From: Aporrectodea caliginosa
Lineage: Eukaryota > Annelida > Clitellata > Crassiclitellata > Lumbricidae
Direction: 5' to 3'
DNA: 64,000 nt
Assembly: GCA_020284085.1 (NCBI GenBank)
Contig: JACEVL010000035.1
Location: forward strand, 227,501 to 291,500
Within the stretch, counting starts at the first letter, position 1; each line of letters begins with the position of its first letter. Below the pieces are notes generated by a model that ran no database searches, was not told the DNA's origin, and saw only the letters and a list, made by a program, of their open reading frames with translations. This document shows positions 9,980 through 22,050 of this stretch, one piece after another. The position numbers were made by a program, and so were the translations under genes.

Positions 9980-10235
9980 CAGCGTTTCCGAAAGTGTGTT
10001 CCGCACCCTATAGGGTTCCTTGAGGGAAAAACAAGGGCTCCGTGAGGATATTGGATAAAAGTGTTGTTTGAATGTGTTGTTACATCATAAATCAGAGTCC
10101 GAGGTGAAGGCAATGATTCCGTGGGAAAGTTTCATTTAAAATAATTTCTAAACTGTAAAAGAGAATTCAGCAATTCATACTGTGTCATTAATTATTAAAC
10201 CTATATTGGTCTGTATCGCCGGCGCTACGTATACT
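9980..10235 (+). mobile_element. Dispersed hAT-like repeat, CAGCGTTTCC type
   Basis: It starts CAGCGTTTCCGAAAGTGTG and stays similar to 46375-46665 for about 250 bases (GGGTTCC-TGAGGGAAA, TTGTTACAT-ATAAATCAGA). The opening resembles hAT ends. No target duplication is clear. Confidence 0.5.
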
Positions 10236-10257
10236 GGAATATTTGTTGCTTTGCTCT

Positions 10258-10286
10258 CCCTGTCTGTCTGTCTGTCTGTCTGCCTG

Positions 10287-10344
<58 letters not shown>

Positions 10345-10345
10345 A
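10258..10345. repeat. TGTC/TATC microsatellite
   Basis: CTGT units change into TATC units. Confidence 0.9.
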
Positions 10346-10811
10346 TCTATTCAGTAGACGTGTAGTCCTGCTCAATTGCTATCATAAGGAAGTCCGTGAG
10401 CCTTAGATTAGTCGTATATGTATTCCTGTGCGATTGCTATCAATAAGGAGTCTTTTTCACATATATTCGTCAGCTGAAGACGAGAGAAAAGAGAAGAGAT
10501 ATAGGGGGTGGCAGATAGGGGACGGTGGTGGCGCTACCCTTAATTCCTTCACCTGCAACAAGGGAGCGCAATCAGGTGCGGAAGGATGTCCTTCATGGGT
10601 GGTCGATGGGCGTTTACTGGCGACCTGGGTACGGTAGATAAATCGGCGCTTAATTAGGCGAACCATTAGCGGTCGAAGGTCGAAGGTCATTGGACTGACC
10701 TGCCCTCTGACCTTGTCTTCATTCTGCGGGGAATGTGTTTAATGTGCAGTTGAGGGTGAGAACGGATAGTCGTCGCGGGGTGGTGAGTGGGTCGTTGTTG
10801 TCATTATAATG

Positions 10812-10849
<38 letters not shown>

Positions 10850-11464
10850 CTTTTTGACTTTATTGAAGCGCCTGACAAACGCACTGTGCTGTACATTTAC
10901 ATGTTATGCAATTTAAATCTTGACTACTAACAGAACAGACAGCCTGCAATACACGGCGCTAATAGCAGCCTACAAAGCATGTCCGCCTACCGTAACGGAT
11001 CTCGAACTCGGTACCTCTCGCTCTCTATACCAGTGTGTTATCCAATGCTTTGTCGTCGTCATCATCATCATCTCGATGACGACGACTATTCCTAGTGATC
11101 GCATTTAGTTGCCGAACAATTTTCCACCCGTCTTACTCCAAGGCTTTCCACGTACATTAGTTTTCGCTCTTTGTTAACTTTTTCCTGGCTTGACCACTTT
11201 TGTATATGTTCATTTCACGAGCAACATTATTCACGTTTTTTCATTGAAAAGTTTTGTGACAAAGATTTCCAGCAATGCAACTTTAAACTAAACCGGGACT
11301 TGGACAGATTGACCCCCTAATATAATATTAACTCAAATAGAGGCGTGGACAGATGTACCCCCTCCCGGATACGCTCTTCTTTCGCACCTGCTTGCGTTCC
11401 CTAATGATGGCCCGGTCCATTCCTCTGAGTCACCAACCAACCAAAGACCCTACTGGTCAGTGCT
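10346..11464. other. Spacer, nothing gene-like
   Basis: Short AAT runs near 10810-10850 and a SINE-tail-like stretch (ATTGAAGCGCCTGACAAACG) near 10862. No supported gene. Confidence 0.4.
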
Positions 11465-11524
11465 CATACACACACATAGATACAAACACAGACAGACACA
11501 CACACACACACACATACACACACG

Positions 11525-11564
<40 letters not shown>

Positions 11565-11681
11565 CACACACACACATAGACACACACACACATACACATA
11601 GACACACACACACACAAACACACGCACGAACACACACATATATGTATGTAATGAAACATATATTCCTCTTATATATAAATA

Positions 11682-11742
<61 letters not shown>
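11465..11742. repeat. CA and TA microsatellites
   Basis: About 180 bases of CA-rich repeat, then a TA run from 11690. The Val/Cys-rich frames on the minus strand are artefacts. Confidence 0.95.
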
Positions 11743-11744
<2 letters not shown>

Positions 11745-12024
11745 AGGGGAAAGAATAATTACCTGCTAAGAAACTCATAATGGCTTTCGTGCTAATGGTC
11801 CATGCATGATCCATCTGACAGGTTTACTAATTTCCTGTCCGGAAGTGGTCAGACGTCGTCTGCAATTACACGTATACTTACGAAACAGGGATTAATTAAT
11901 GTAGCGCCAACCAAAGGAAATTCCTCGGCCACCTACGATGTGTGATCATGTGTCGTAATGTATACTAAGCACCTACATTGGAAGTACTGTATATCTGATG
12001 GACCTGTTTGTTCCTTTCTTCCAG

Positions 12025-12242
12025 ATCCTCGTGAGTGGTCTCGGTTGGACGTCAGGACCTGGTTGGATCACGTCCGACGCGTCTACAACATTCAGGACCT
12101 CGACCTTGACCGTTTTCCGATGAATGGAAAGGCCTTGTGCATCATGTCGAAGGACATGTTCGTCTACCGAGTTCCGCACGGCGGAGTACCGCTCTACATC
12201 GACTTCCAGCTGCGGTTTCGAAGAGCCCTCGGGATTCGTTGA
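12025..12242 (+). CDS. Pointed (SAM_PNT) domain exon, TEL/Yan/Mae type
   Basis: The acceptor CTTTCTTCCAG|AT opens an exon that, with one base from an upstream exon, reads DPREWSRLDVRTWLDHV, then RFPMNGKALCIMSKDMF and YRVPHGGVPLYIDFQLRFR. This is the whole Pointed domain: W-S-x-x-D-V at helix 1, the conserved MNGKAL turn, and the helix-5 L-Y-x-x-F-Q segment. Pointed domains occur in ETS factors and mediate protein binding or polymerisation. This one is closest in style to the TEL/Yan group. A TGA stop follows GIR right after the domain, with no good donor before it, so no ETS DNA-binding domain is attached. That is the build of Drosophila Mae/EDL, a Pointed-only antagonist. A truncated ETS-gene relic or a short isoform is also possible. 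Confidence 0.8.
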
Positions 12243-12700
12243 GAACTACCCCCTCCCTAGAACTCCCTCCGTTCCATCTATCGACCAGAGTCCGGCGATA
12301 AACCCTCTAAGCACCCATCGATTGAGACACCCTAAGCACCCTCTCAATTCACCGATTGACCAGAGTCTGATGATACCTTCTAGAAATGCCCTCAGTTCCA
12401 TCGAGTGACCAGTGTCCTAACCCTCAGTTCCATCGAGTGACCATGGTCAAGTGAGACACCCTATATAAGAGCCCCCTAAATATCATTGATTGACCAGGGT
12501 CTGGTGAGACCCCTAGAAACTCCCTCCTTTCCATCAATTGACAAGGGTCCTTTGAGAACCCCTCAATAACACACCATTTCTACCAACTGACTAGGGTGAG
12601 ACACCATAGAAATCCACTCAGTTCCAATGTTCTGGTGAGACCTCCTGAATGCCACATCGGAATTCAGTTACCAACCACAGCCTCCTGAGCGTCATCAGAA
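12243..12700. repeat. Degenerate minisatellite after the Pointed stop codon
   Basis: Words CCATCGATTGACCAGGGTC, GGTGAGACCCC and CTAGAAACTCCCTC recur at irregular spacings of about 50-60 bases, with many changes. It starts directly after the stop codon and would lie in the 3' UTR. Confidence 0.65.
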
Positions 12701-13290
12701 TCCACCCAGAACTGGGTGACGTAGTTCCAGAACTGTTCCAGTCCATTCACCACTGCATCCAGGCATCAATTCCCAGTGACCACCGTGACATTGACCATTA
12801 GTCCATCTTACCTAAAATCAGAAGCGATGTTACCTCCAACATTTCGTCTGTATTCCTTGAACGAAACAACTTCTCCAGAATTACACTCGCAATTTGGATC
12901 TATTGGATTGAGACTTGATTAAAAATTCGCGGACAGTAGCAAATGAATTATTTTATGCTTTTCACATGTACAGAACTGTTATTGTGCGAGCTTTAGTATC
13001 AAATCAGAGTTAATAGTAACTTAATTACTAACATGTATTATATAATAGTAACAATCCTATTATAGCTTCGATTATTATTATTAGAATCATTTGTTAATAA
13101 TTTTATTATTTTCTTGGTAGTTGTGGTAGCAGTGGTATGATCAAGTCTTGATTACTAACCAAATTTTGTGTCTGAATTGTGTCTGGTTATCTATAATTTT
13201 CAAACAAGAATTTGGTGTTTTACTTGCCAGCTTACTGTACTTATAGGCCTACATTCTTCAGCAACTTACTGTACTTTACTTCCTTCGGAA
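12701..13290. other. Spacer, AT-rich, nothing recognised
   Basis: No repeat with another copy and no plausible coding frame is seen. Confidence 0.45.
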
Positions 13291-13299
13291 CAAGCACGG

Positions 13300-14180
13300 C
13301 AGTTAGTACAAGGATTTTTTCTTATTAATAATATCGACCTCCGAGAAAATTTACAAGTTTGAGCATATCTTGCGCAGGGAATAATAAACATCATATTTCT
13401 GTAGCGAGCTCGGCGTTTAACGTAGTCATAATATAATGCAAATAATACTATAGGACTTTTTGTTATCTCGGTTACCATGGTGATCTGACACGTCTAACGT
13501 TAATTTCATCGTCGAATTATGCAGAAATCAAACGAAAATAACACAGAATCCTACCGAAGTCGTGTACAGGCTACAGCTGTCTTCTTTCCATCACAATGTG
13601 CTAATTTAAGGCGATTCTATGAGACTAAAGATTTTGCCAGTTTTTAAGAAAAACCATGATGGTTATTAGTCCAGGAATTTTGTCTTACTAAAATAACAAC
13701 CTCCGAAAAATTGCAAATTTTGAACAGATCTTACTCTGGGCATAATAAGCATCATATTTCTGTAGAGAGCTCAGCGTTTTATATAGGCCATTCATAGTGA
13801 TTGGCTTGATCCTTTTGTTCCTAGGACTAGGACTGCCTTGGCTCAACGCCGGGCATTTGCTGTGGTTGGTCCCTCTACTTGGAATGACCTGGTCCCTCTG
13901 CTTTTAATGACCCTCCCCCTTTATTAAGGGCTAAACTAATGACTAGTTTTCCTCTTTGGTCTCTCGTTCTTTAAAGACGTTTCTTTTCCCTCGGGGTTTT
14001 CGTGCTGAGAGCGCTTCTGAATAGTTATTCTTAGAGAGGCGCTATATAAATCTTTAGATACAATACAATACAATAGTGGAAATATGCGACTTTTTAGTTA
14101 TACCAGTTACCAAAGTGATCTCACGCGTCTGACGTTAATTTTCAACGTCGAAACTATGCAGGGATCAAACAAGAACAACG
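13300..14180. repeat. Duplicated unit, one copy related to the satellite
   Basis: Two diverged copies lie in the same direction: about 13310-13520 and 13640-13790 continuing at 14075-14175. They share GAGCTC-GCGTTT, AGCATCATATTTCTGTAG and TGACGTTAATTTTCA-type blocks. The stretch 13640-13720 also matches, in reverse, the 352-bp satellite (AAGAAAAACCATGATGGTTA, then GTCCAG-GATTTT). Confidence 0.6.
13795..14075 (+). mobile_element. Non-LTR/SINE tail inserted in the second copy
   Basis: It interrupts the second copy of the duplicated unit. It ends with GCGCTTCTGAATAGTTATTC, GAGGCGCTATATAAATC and ATACAATACAATACAAT, as at 7490-7560. Confidence 0.6.
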
Positions 14181-14635
14181 CTAACCGTCTAACGGTGATT
14201 AGCGTTAGGCTACGGAACGTTACATTTTGCGACAAAGAAGATGGCAAAATTGTTCCTGAATCGTGTCTTTTAAGCCTTGCGAATTTTTTCCTTGGTCAAA
14301 GTGTTTTTTTAAAGTTCGATTTCCACGACCTCAGAGTTTTCGCATTATTTCGAGAATTATAATCATGACATAAATTTTGTAGAAACCTACTACTGTTCAG
14401 GGATTTTTGAAAACGTCGACATTTAAGAAGCATAGCAATTTTAAGCGGAGTTTGCGTTTTTCAAATCATGAGTCGCATTTCTGCTCAGACATTTTCTTTT
14501 GATTAAACACACTGGAGATGTATTGTAATTAACGCGTTTATTAGCTGTATAAGTATAAATACAGAAACCTAAAAATCGAGTAGAGAGTGTAGCAGAATTG
14601 ACAAAAAGCATGCATAAGGGCCTAATGACTGTTGT
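14181..14635. other. Spacer, nothing recognised
   Basis: AT-rich sequence. A 92-codon frame over 14084-14362 overlaps the repeat and shows no domain. Confidence 0.4.
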
Positions 14636-14955
14636 GATGTGGGTTACGGTGGCCGATTGGCTAGGGTTTCCTTGGTTGCTGTTTAACGACACTGTCATAA
14701 CACAGATGATTAGTGTCGCCCACCTCCTTTCTCCAGGCTTGGGACTGGCACTACCACAGGTAGGGTAGTGGCGGAGTTGGCTAGGGTAACGCGGATAGTA
14801 AGGGTTCCATCCTGGCCAGAGGCAGCTGTTGTTCTGGGAACTTGAGCAAAGTCCTCTAACAATTGCCCTGCTCCATCTGTCGAATGCTCGTGTACGCTTC
14901 TGCACTTTGGAAGAAGGGCGATATCGAGTACAGTTGTATTGTACTGCATAAAACA
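14636..14955 (+). mobile_element. Composite of SINE family 3 and a short element
   Basis: SINE head GGTGGCCGATTGGCTAGGG breaks off at about 14665 into the reversed CCCAAGCCTGG element (14686-14756). SINE body sequence resumes at about 14840 (CTTGAGCAAAGTCCTC, CGCTTCTGCACTTTGG, ending in GTATTGTACTG). It reads as a SINE with a later insertion. Confidence 0.5.
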
Positions 14956-15271
14956 GATAATAATAAAAACTTGACAAAGTGACAGTAAGTTCAGTCTGGA
15001 ACTATTATTACAGTCTGTAATAATAGTCCCAGGTTCAGTCAGCATTGTAGCAAAGTCCACTACAGCAATCCGCAAAAAACACATACAAGCAGTTTAATTA
15101 ACGCAGATTACGAATCACGTCCATTCATAATTTGCCTATTTTCTACCAACTGCTGAAGTCCTTTCTGTTTGGCCGTGGCTGGGCTGTGAGCGAGTAGGCC
15201 TAGGCTTCTTGAAGAGGCACTATATAAATCTCCGAGATGAATGAGAGAGAGAGAGAGAGTTGTTTCAGTCT
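14956..15271. other. Spacer with a SINE-type tail
   Basis: A tail GAAGAGGCACTATATAAATC and a GA run lie near 15210-15260. Nothing else. Confidence 0.4.
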
Positions 15272-15350
15272 ACGACACTGTGATAACAAAGATCATTAGC
15301 GTCGCCCTCCTCCTTTATCCAGGCTTGGGACTGGCACTGCCAGAAAGCGA
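15272..15350. mobile_element. Short dispersed element, CCCAAGCC type (reverse copy)
   Basis: ACGACACTGTGATAACAAAG, GCGTCGCCCTCCTCC and CCAGGCTTGGGACTGGCACTG match the element at 9832-9914 in reverse. Confidence 0.55.
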
Positions 15351-15599
15351 GCAGTGGCGGAGTTCCCGGGTTGATTGAATTCAGGAACATAGTGTTAGTC
15401 TCACACGCACGCTATGATTCGTGAGCGAGTGTATAAGTCAATGTGACGTGAAAGGTAGCTAGCTCGAGGAATAACTGATGGCCTCTAGGCCTACATCATT
15501 TCACTTAACCTTAAGTACCTTGTTACCTAAGAGAAGTAAACGTTGATGCAGATATATTTCTACACAGAATAATTATTGTCGTGCATACTTGGTACTAAA

Positions 15600-18500
15600 A
15601 TCATTCGGCTTGAAAAAAGCCGTTTTTTCACCTAAAAAAATCGCTGGTTTTCCTTGAAAAACTGCGAAAATTTAAAGTGAGCGGGAATAGCCTCGAATAA
15701 TATGTTATGAGAAAAAGAAAAGCAATATTAACCAGAACTAGATAAAATATCACGATATTTTAATCGGATTACCTTGAAATCCGATCGTTTCAATTTCATT
15801 TTCAAGGTCTATTCAAGGCCTTGAAATCAGAATAGAAACCAGGATAAATAATTCGCATATCTCTACTGTTCTTTCATGGAATGAAGATATCTATGCAGAA
15901 CTGTGATGCCTGTAGGTCCACACACAGGCTCCAAGAAAATTATTAGGTTTGGAGGAAGTCGACTTTTTTGTCCTAAAAAATCGCTGGACTAACCATCATG
16001 GTTTTTCTTGAAAAACTGCGAAAATTTAGAGTTGCGGGAATCGCTTTATAATTGTATATTATGATAAGGCGAAGCAATATGAACCAGAATTAGGTAAAAA
16101 TATCACGATATTTTAATCGGATTACCTTGAAATCCGATCGTTTCAATTTCATTTCAAGGTCTATTCAAGGCCTTGAAATCAGAATAGAAACCAGGATAAA
16201 TAATTCGCATATCTCTACTGTTCTTTCATGGAATGAAGATATCTATGCAGAACTGTGATGCCTGTAGGTCCACACACAGGCTCCAAGAAAATTATTAGGT
16301 TTGGAGGAAGTCGACTTTTTTGTCCTAAAAAATCGCTGGACTAACCATCATGGTTTTTCTTGAAAAACTGCGAAAATTTAGAGTTGCGGGAATCGCTTTA
16401 TAATTGTATATTATGATAAGGCGAAGCAATATGAACCAGAATTAGGTAAAAATATCACGATATTTTAATCGGATTACCTTGAAATCCGATCGTTTCAATT
16501 TCATTTTCAAGGTCTATTCAAGGCCTTGAAATCACCATAGAAACCAGGATAAATAATTCGCATATCTCTACTGTTCTTTCATGGAATGAAGATATCTATG
16601 CAGAACTGTGATGCCTGTAGGTCCACACACAGGCTCCAAGAAAATTATTAGGTTTGGAGGAAGTCGACTTTTTTGTCCTAAAAAATCGCTGGACTAACCA
16701 TCATGGTTTTTCTTGAAAAACTGCGAAAATTTAGAGTTGCGGGAATCGCTTTATAATTGTATATTATGATAAGGCGAAGCAATATGAACCAGAATTAGGT
16801 AAAAATATCACGATATTTTAATCGGATTACCTTGAAATCCGATCGTTTCAATTTCATTTCAAGGTCTATTCAAGGCCTTGAAATCAGAATAGAAACCAGG
16901 ATAAATAATTCGCATATCTCTACTGTTCTTTCATGGAATGAAGATATCTATGCAGAACTGTGATGCCTGTAGGTCCACACACAGGCTCCAAGAAAATTAT
17001 TAGGTTTGGAGGAAGTCGACTTTTTTGTCCTAAAAAATCGCTGGACTAACCATCATGGTTTTTCTTGAAAAACTGCGAAAATTTAGAGTTGCGGGAATCG
17101 CTTTATAATTGTATATTATGATAAGGCGAAGCAATATGAACCAGAATTAGGTAAAAATATCACGATATTTTAATCGGATTACCTTGAAATCCGATCGTTT
17201 CAATTTCATTTTCAAGGCCTTGAATGAGTTGAATCAGAATAGAAACCAGGATAAATAATTCGCATATCTCTACTGTTCTTTCATGGAATGAAGATATCTA
17301 TGCAGAACTGTGATGCCTGTAGGTCCACACACAGGCTCCAAGAAAATTATTAGGTTTGGAGGAAGTCGACTTTTTTGTCCTAAAAAATCGCTGGACTAAC
17401 CATCATGGTTTTTCTTGAAAAACTGCGAAAATTTAGAGTTGCGGGAATCGCTTTATAATTGTATATTATGATAAGGCGAAGCAATATGAACCAGAATTAG
17501 GTAAAAATATCACGATATTTTAATCGGATTACCTTGAAATCCGATCGTTTCAATTTCATTTCAAGGTCTATTCAAGGCCTTGAAATCAGAATAGAAACCA
17601 GGATAAATAATTCGCATATCTCTACTGTTCTTTCATGGAATGAAGATATCTATGCAGAACTGTGATGCCTGTAGGTCCACACACAGGCTCCAAGAAAATT
17701 ATTAGGTTTGGAGGAAGTCGACTTTTTTGTCCTAAAAAATCGCTGGACTAACCATCATGGTTTTTCTTGAAAAACTGCGAAAATTTAGAGTTGCGGGAAT
17801 CGCTTTATAATTGTATATTATGATAAGGCGAAGCAATATGAACCAGAATTAGGTAAAAATATCACGATATTTTAATCGGATTACCTTGAAATCCGATCGT
17901 TTCAATTTCATTTCAAGGTCTATTCAAGGCCTTGAAATCACCATAGAAACCAGGATAAATAATTCGCATATCTCTACTGTTCTTTCATGGAATGAAGATA
18001 TCTATGCAGAACTGTGATGCCTGTAGGTCCACACACAGGCTCCAAGAAAATTATTAGGTTTGGAGGAAGTCGACTTTTTTGTCCTAAAAAATCGCTGGAC
18101 TAACCATCATGGTTTTTCTTGAAAAACTGCGAAAATTTAGAGTTGCGGGAATCGCTTTATAATTGTATATTATGATAAGGCGAAGCAATATGAACCAGAA
18201 TTAGGTAAAAATATCACGATATTTTAATCGGATTACCTTGAAATCCGATCGTTTCAATTTCATTTTCAAGGCCTTGAATGAGTTGAATCAGAATAGAAAC
18301 CAGGATAAATAATTCACATATCTCTACTGTTCTTTCATGGAATGAAGATATCTATGCAGAACTGTGATGCCTGTAGGTCCACACACAGGCTCCAAGAAAA
18401 TTATTAGGTTTGGAGGAAGTCGACTTTTTTGTCCTAAAAAATCGCTGGACTAACCATCATGGTTTTTCTTGAAAAACTGCGAAAATTTAGAGTTGCGGGA

Positions 18501-20339
18501 ATCGCTTTATAATTGTATATTATGATAAGGCGAAGCAATATGAACCAGAATTAGGTAAAAATATCACGATATTTTAATCGGATTACCTTGAAATCCGATC
18601 GTTTCAATTTCATTTCAAGGTCTATTCAAGGCCTTGAAATCAGAATAGAAACCAGGATAAATAATTCGCATATCTCTACTGTTCTTTCATGGAATGAAGA
18701 TATCTATGCAGAACTGTGATGCCTGTAGGTCCACACACAGGCTCCAAGAAAATTATTAGGTTTGGAGGAAGTCGACTTTTTTGTCCTAAAAAATCGCTGG
18801 ACTAACCATCATGGTTTTTCTTGAAAAACTGCGAAAATTTAGAGTTGCGGGAATCGCTTTATAATTGTATATTATGATAAGGCGAAGCAATATGAACCAG
18901 AATTAGGTAAAAATATCACGATATTTTAATCGGATTACCTTGAAATCCGATCGTTTCAATTTCATTTCAAGGTCTATTCAAGGAGTTGAAATCAGAATAG
19001 AAACCAGGATAAATAATTCGCATATCTCTACTGTTCTTTCATGGAATGAAGATATCTATGCAGAACTGTGATGCCTGTAGGTCCACACACAGGCTCCAAG
19101 AAAATTATTAGGTTTGGAGGAAGTCGACTTTTTTGTCCTAAAAAATCGCTGGACTAACCATCATGGTTTTTCTTGAAAAACTGCGAAAATTTAGAGTTGC
19201 GGGAATCGCTTTATAATTGTATATTATGATAAGGCGAAGCAATATGAACCAGAATTAGGTAAAAATATCACGATATTTTAATCGGATTACCTTGAAATCC
19301 GATCGTTTCAATTTCATTTTCAAGGCCTTGAATGAGTTGAATCAGAATAGAAACCAGGATAAATAATTCACATATCTCTACTGTTCTTTCATGGAATGAA
19401 GATATCTATGCAGAACTGTGATGCCTGTAGGTCCACACACAGGCTCCAAGAAAATTATTAGGTTTGGAGGAAGTCGACTTTTTTGTCCTAAAAAATCGCT
19501 GGACTAACCATCATGGTTTTTCTTGAAAAACTGCGAAAATTTAGAGTTGCGGGAATCGCTTTATAATTGTATATTATGATAAGGCGAAGCAATATGAACC
19601 AGAATTAGGTAAAAATATCACGATATTTTAATCGGATTACCTTGAAATCCGATCGTTTCAATTTCATTTTCAAGGTCTATTCAAGGCCTTGAAATCAGAA
19701 TAGAAACCAGGATAAATAATTCGCATATCTCTACTGTTCTTTCATGGAATGAAGATATCTATGCAGAACTGTGATGCCTGTAGGTCCACACACAGGCTCC
19801 AAGAAAATTATTAGGTTTGGAGGAAGTCGACTTTTTTGTCCTAAAAAATCGCTGGACTAACCATCATGGTTTTTCTTGAAAAACTGCGAAAATTTAGAGT
19901 TGCGGGAATCGCTTTATAATTGTATATTATGATAAGGCGAAGCAATATGAACCAGAATTAGGTAAAAATATCACGATATTTTAATCGGATTACCTTGAAA
20001 TCCGATCGTTTCAATTTCATTTCAAGGTCTATTCAAGGCCTTGAAATCACCATAGAAACCAGGATAAATAATTCGCATATCTCTACTGTTCTTTCATGGA
20101 ATGAAGATATCTATGCAGAACTGTGATGCCTGTAGGTCCACACACAGGCTCCAAGAAAATTATTAGGTTTGGAGGAAGTCGACTTTTTTGTCCTAAAAAA
20201 TCGCTGGACTAACCATCATGGTTTTTCTTGAAAAACTGCGAAAATTTAGAGTTGCGGGAATCGCTTTATAATTGTATATTATGATAAGGCGAAGCAATAT
20301 GAACCAGAATTAGGTAAAAATATCACGATATTTTAATCG
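15600..20339. repeat. Satellite array, 350-353 bp monomer, about 13 copies
   Basis: The landmark GATGCCTGTAGGTCCAC falls at 15905, 16257, 16610, 16962, 17312, 17664, 18016, 18366, 18718, 19070, 19420, 19773 and 20125, giving periods of 350-353. Monomers are nearly identical. A 350-bp variant with CTTGAATGAGTTGAATC occurs in every third monomer (17.2, 18.27 and 19.33 kb), spaced 1054 bases apart. A second variant has AAATCACCATAG. No monomer codes for a convincing protein. Confidence 0.95.
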
Positions 20340-21400
20340 GATTACCTTGCCTTCAACCGATGCAAGTTTCTCATTTTCACCATCTCACATAATGTTGAAT
20401 CAGAATAGAAACCAGGATAAATTTAATTCTTTTGAGTATCTCTACTGTTCTTTCATGGAATGAAGATATCTATGCAGAACTGCGATGCCTGTAGGTCCAC
20501 ACATTAAGGCTCCAAGAAAATTATTAGGTTTGGAGGAAGTCGACTTTTTTGTCCTAAAAAATCGCTGGACTAACCATCATGGTTTTTCTTGAAAAACTGC
20601 GAAAATTTAGAGTTGCGGGAATCGCTTTATAATTGTATATTATGATAAGGCGAAGCAATAATGAACCAGAATTTTCGAGGTAAAAATATCACGATATTTT
20701 AATCGGATTACCTCGATAAATCCGGGGGAAATTATCCCTAAATTTCACTTTCTGTACAAAATTACATCTTTAATTTTCTGGGGGAAAACAGGATCTAGAG
20801 TTGGGGGAATATTCTGATAAGCAGAATATTCCCCCAATTTAATGAAGATATCTATGCAGAACTGTGATGCCAAAAGCGCAACATCTGCAAACGTTTGGAG
20901 GAAGTCGAACAGTCCTAAAAAATCGCTTTATACAGTATCATGGTTTTCACAAAACTGCGAAAATCCAGTTGCGGGAATCGCTTTTAAATAGGTATATTAT
21001 GATAATGAAGCAATCAGACAAATTAAAAAATATCACGATATTTTAATCGGATTACCTTGAAATCCGATCGTTTCAATTTCATCAAGAGATTTTCAGGAGG
21101 TCCTACAAATGCAGAACTGTGATGCCTGTAGGACACAGGCTCCAAGAAAATTATTAGCATAGGAAGTCGACTTTCTCCTAAAAAATCGCTGGACTAACCA
21201 TCATGGTTTTTCTTGAAAAACTGCGAAAATTTAGAGTTGCGGGAATCGCTTTATAATGGTATATTATGATAAGCGCCCAATTGTGATCGGATTACTTGGT
21301 GTAGCAGGTTAATGGCGATAAGTAATTCAATAGCTCTGTTCTTTCATGGAATGAAGATATCTAAATAATGTAGTGGTCCAGCACAGCTCCAAGAAAATTA
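20340..21400. repeat. Mosaic of satellite and downstream sequence (likely consensus artefact)
   Basis: Satellite monomers are interleaved, in short runs and in order, with sequence present intact at about 24650-25560. Examples: CACCATCTCACATA at 20383 and 24652; AATTATCCCTAAATTTCAC at 20733 and 25025; AAAAGCGCAACATCTGCAAA at 20872 and 25136; CAAGAGATTTTCAGGAGGTC at 21083 and 25320; GGTTAATGGCGATAAGT at 21307 and 25495. A blend of two haplotypes in the assembly consensus explains this best. Confidence 0.8.
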
Positions 21401-22050
21401 TTAGGTTTGGAGGAAGTCGACTTTTTTGTCCTAAAAAATCGCTGGACTAACCATCATGGTTTTTCTTGAAAAACTGCGAAAATTTAAAGTGTGCGGGAAT
21501 CGCTTTATAATTGTATATTATGATAAGGGATTATATGAACCAGAATTAGGTAAAATATCACGATATTTTAATCGGATTACCTTGAAATCCGATCGTTTCA
21601 ATTTCATTTCAAGGTCTATTCAAGGCCTTGAAATCACCATAGAAACCAGGATAAATAATTCACATATCTCTACTGTTCTTTCATGGAATGAAGATATCTA
21701 TGCAGAACTGTGATGCCTGTAGGTCCACACACAGGCTCCAAGAAAATTATTAGGTTTGGAGGAAGTCGACTTTTTTGTCCTAAAAAATCGCTGGACTAAC
21801 CATCATGGTTTTTCTTGAAAAACTGCGAAAATTTAGAGTTGCGGGAATCGCTTTATAATTGTATATTATGATAAGGCGAAGCAATATGAACCAGAATTAG
21901 GTAAAAATATCACGATATTTTAATCGGATTACCTTGAAATCCGATCGTTTCAATTTCATTTCAAGGTCTATTCAAGGCCTTGAAATCACCATAGAAACCA
22001 GGATAAATAATTCACATATCTCTACTATTCTTTCATCGAATGAAGATATC
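21401..22050. repeat. Satellite array, last two monomers
   Basis: Two regular monomers follow the mosaic. Homology stops at about 22050 inside a monomer (ATGAAGATATCT then unique sequence). Confidence 0.9.

Noticed and set aside
11450..11814. Val/Cys-rich frames
   Set aside because: They come from a CA and TA microsatellite.
15600..20339. CRISPR-like array
   Set aside because: Monomers of 350 bases adjoin without spacers, in an intron-bearing eukaryotic genome.
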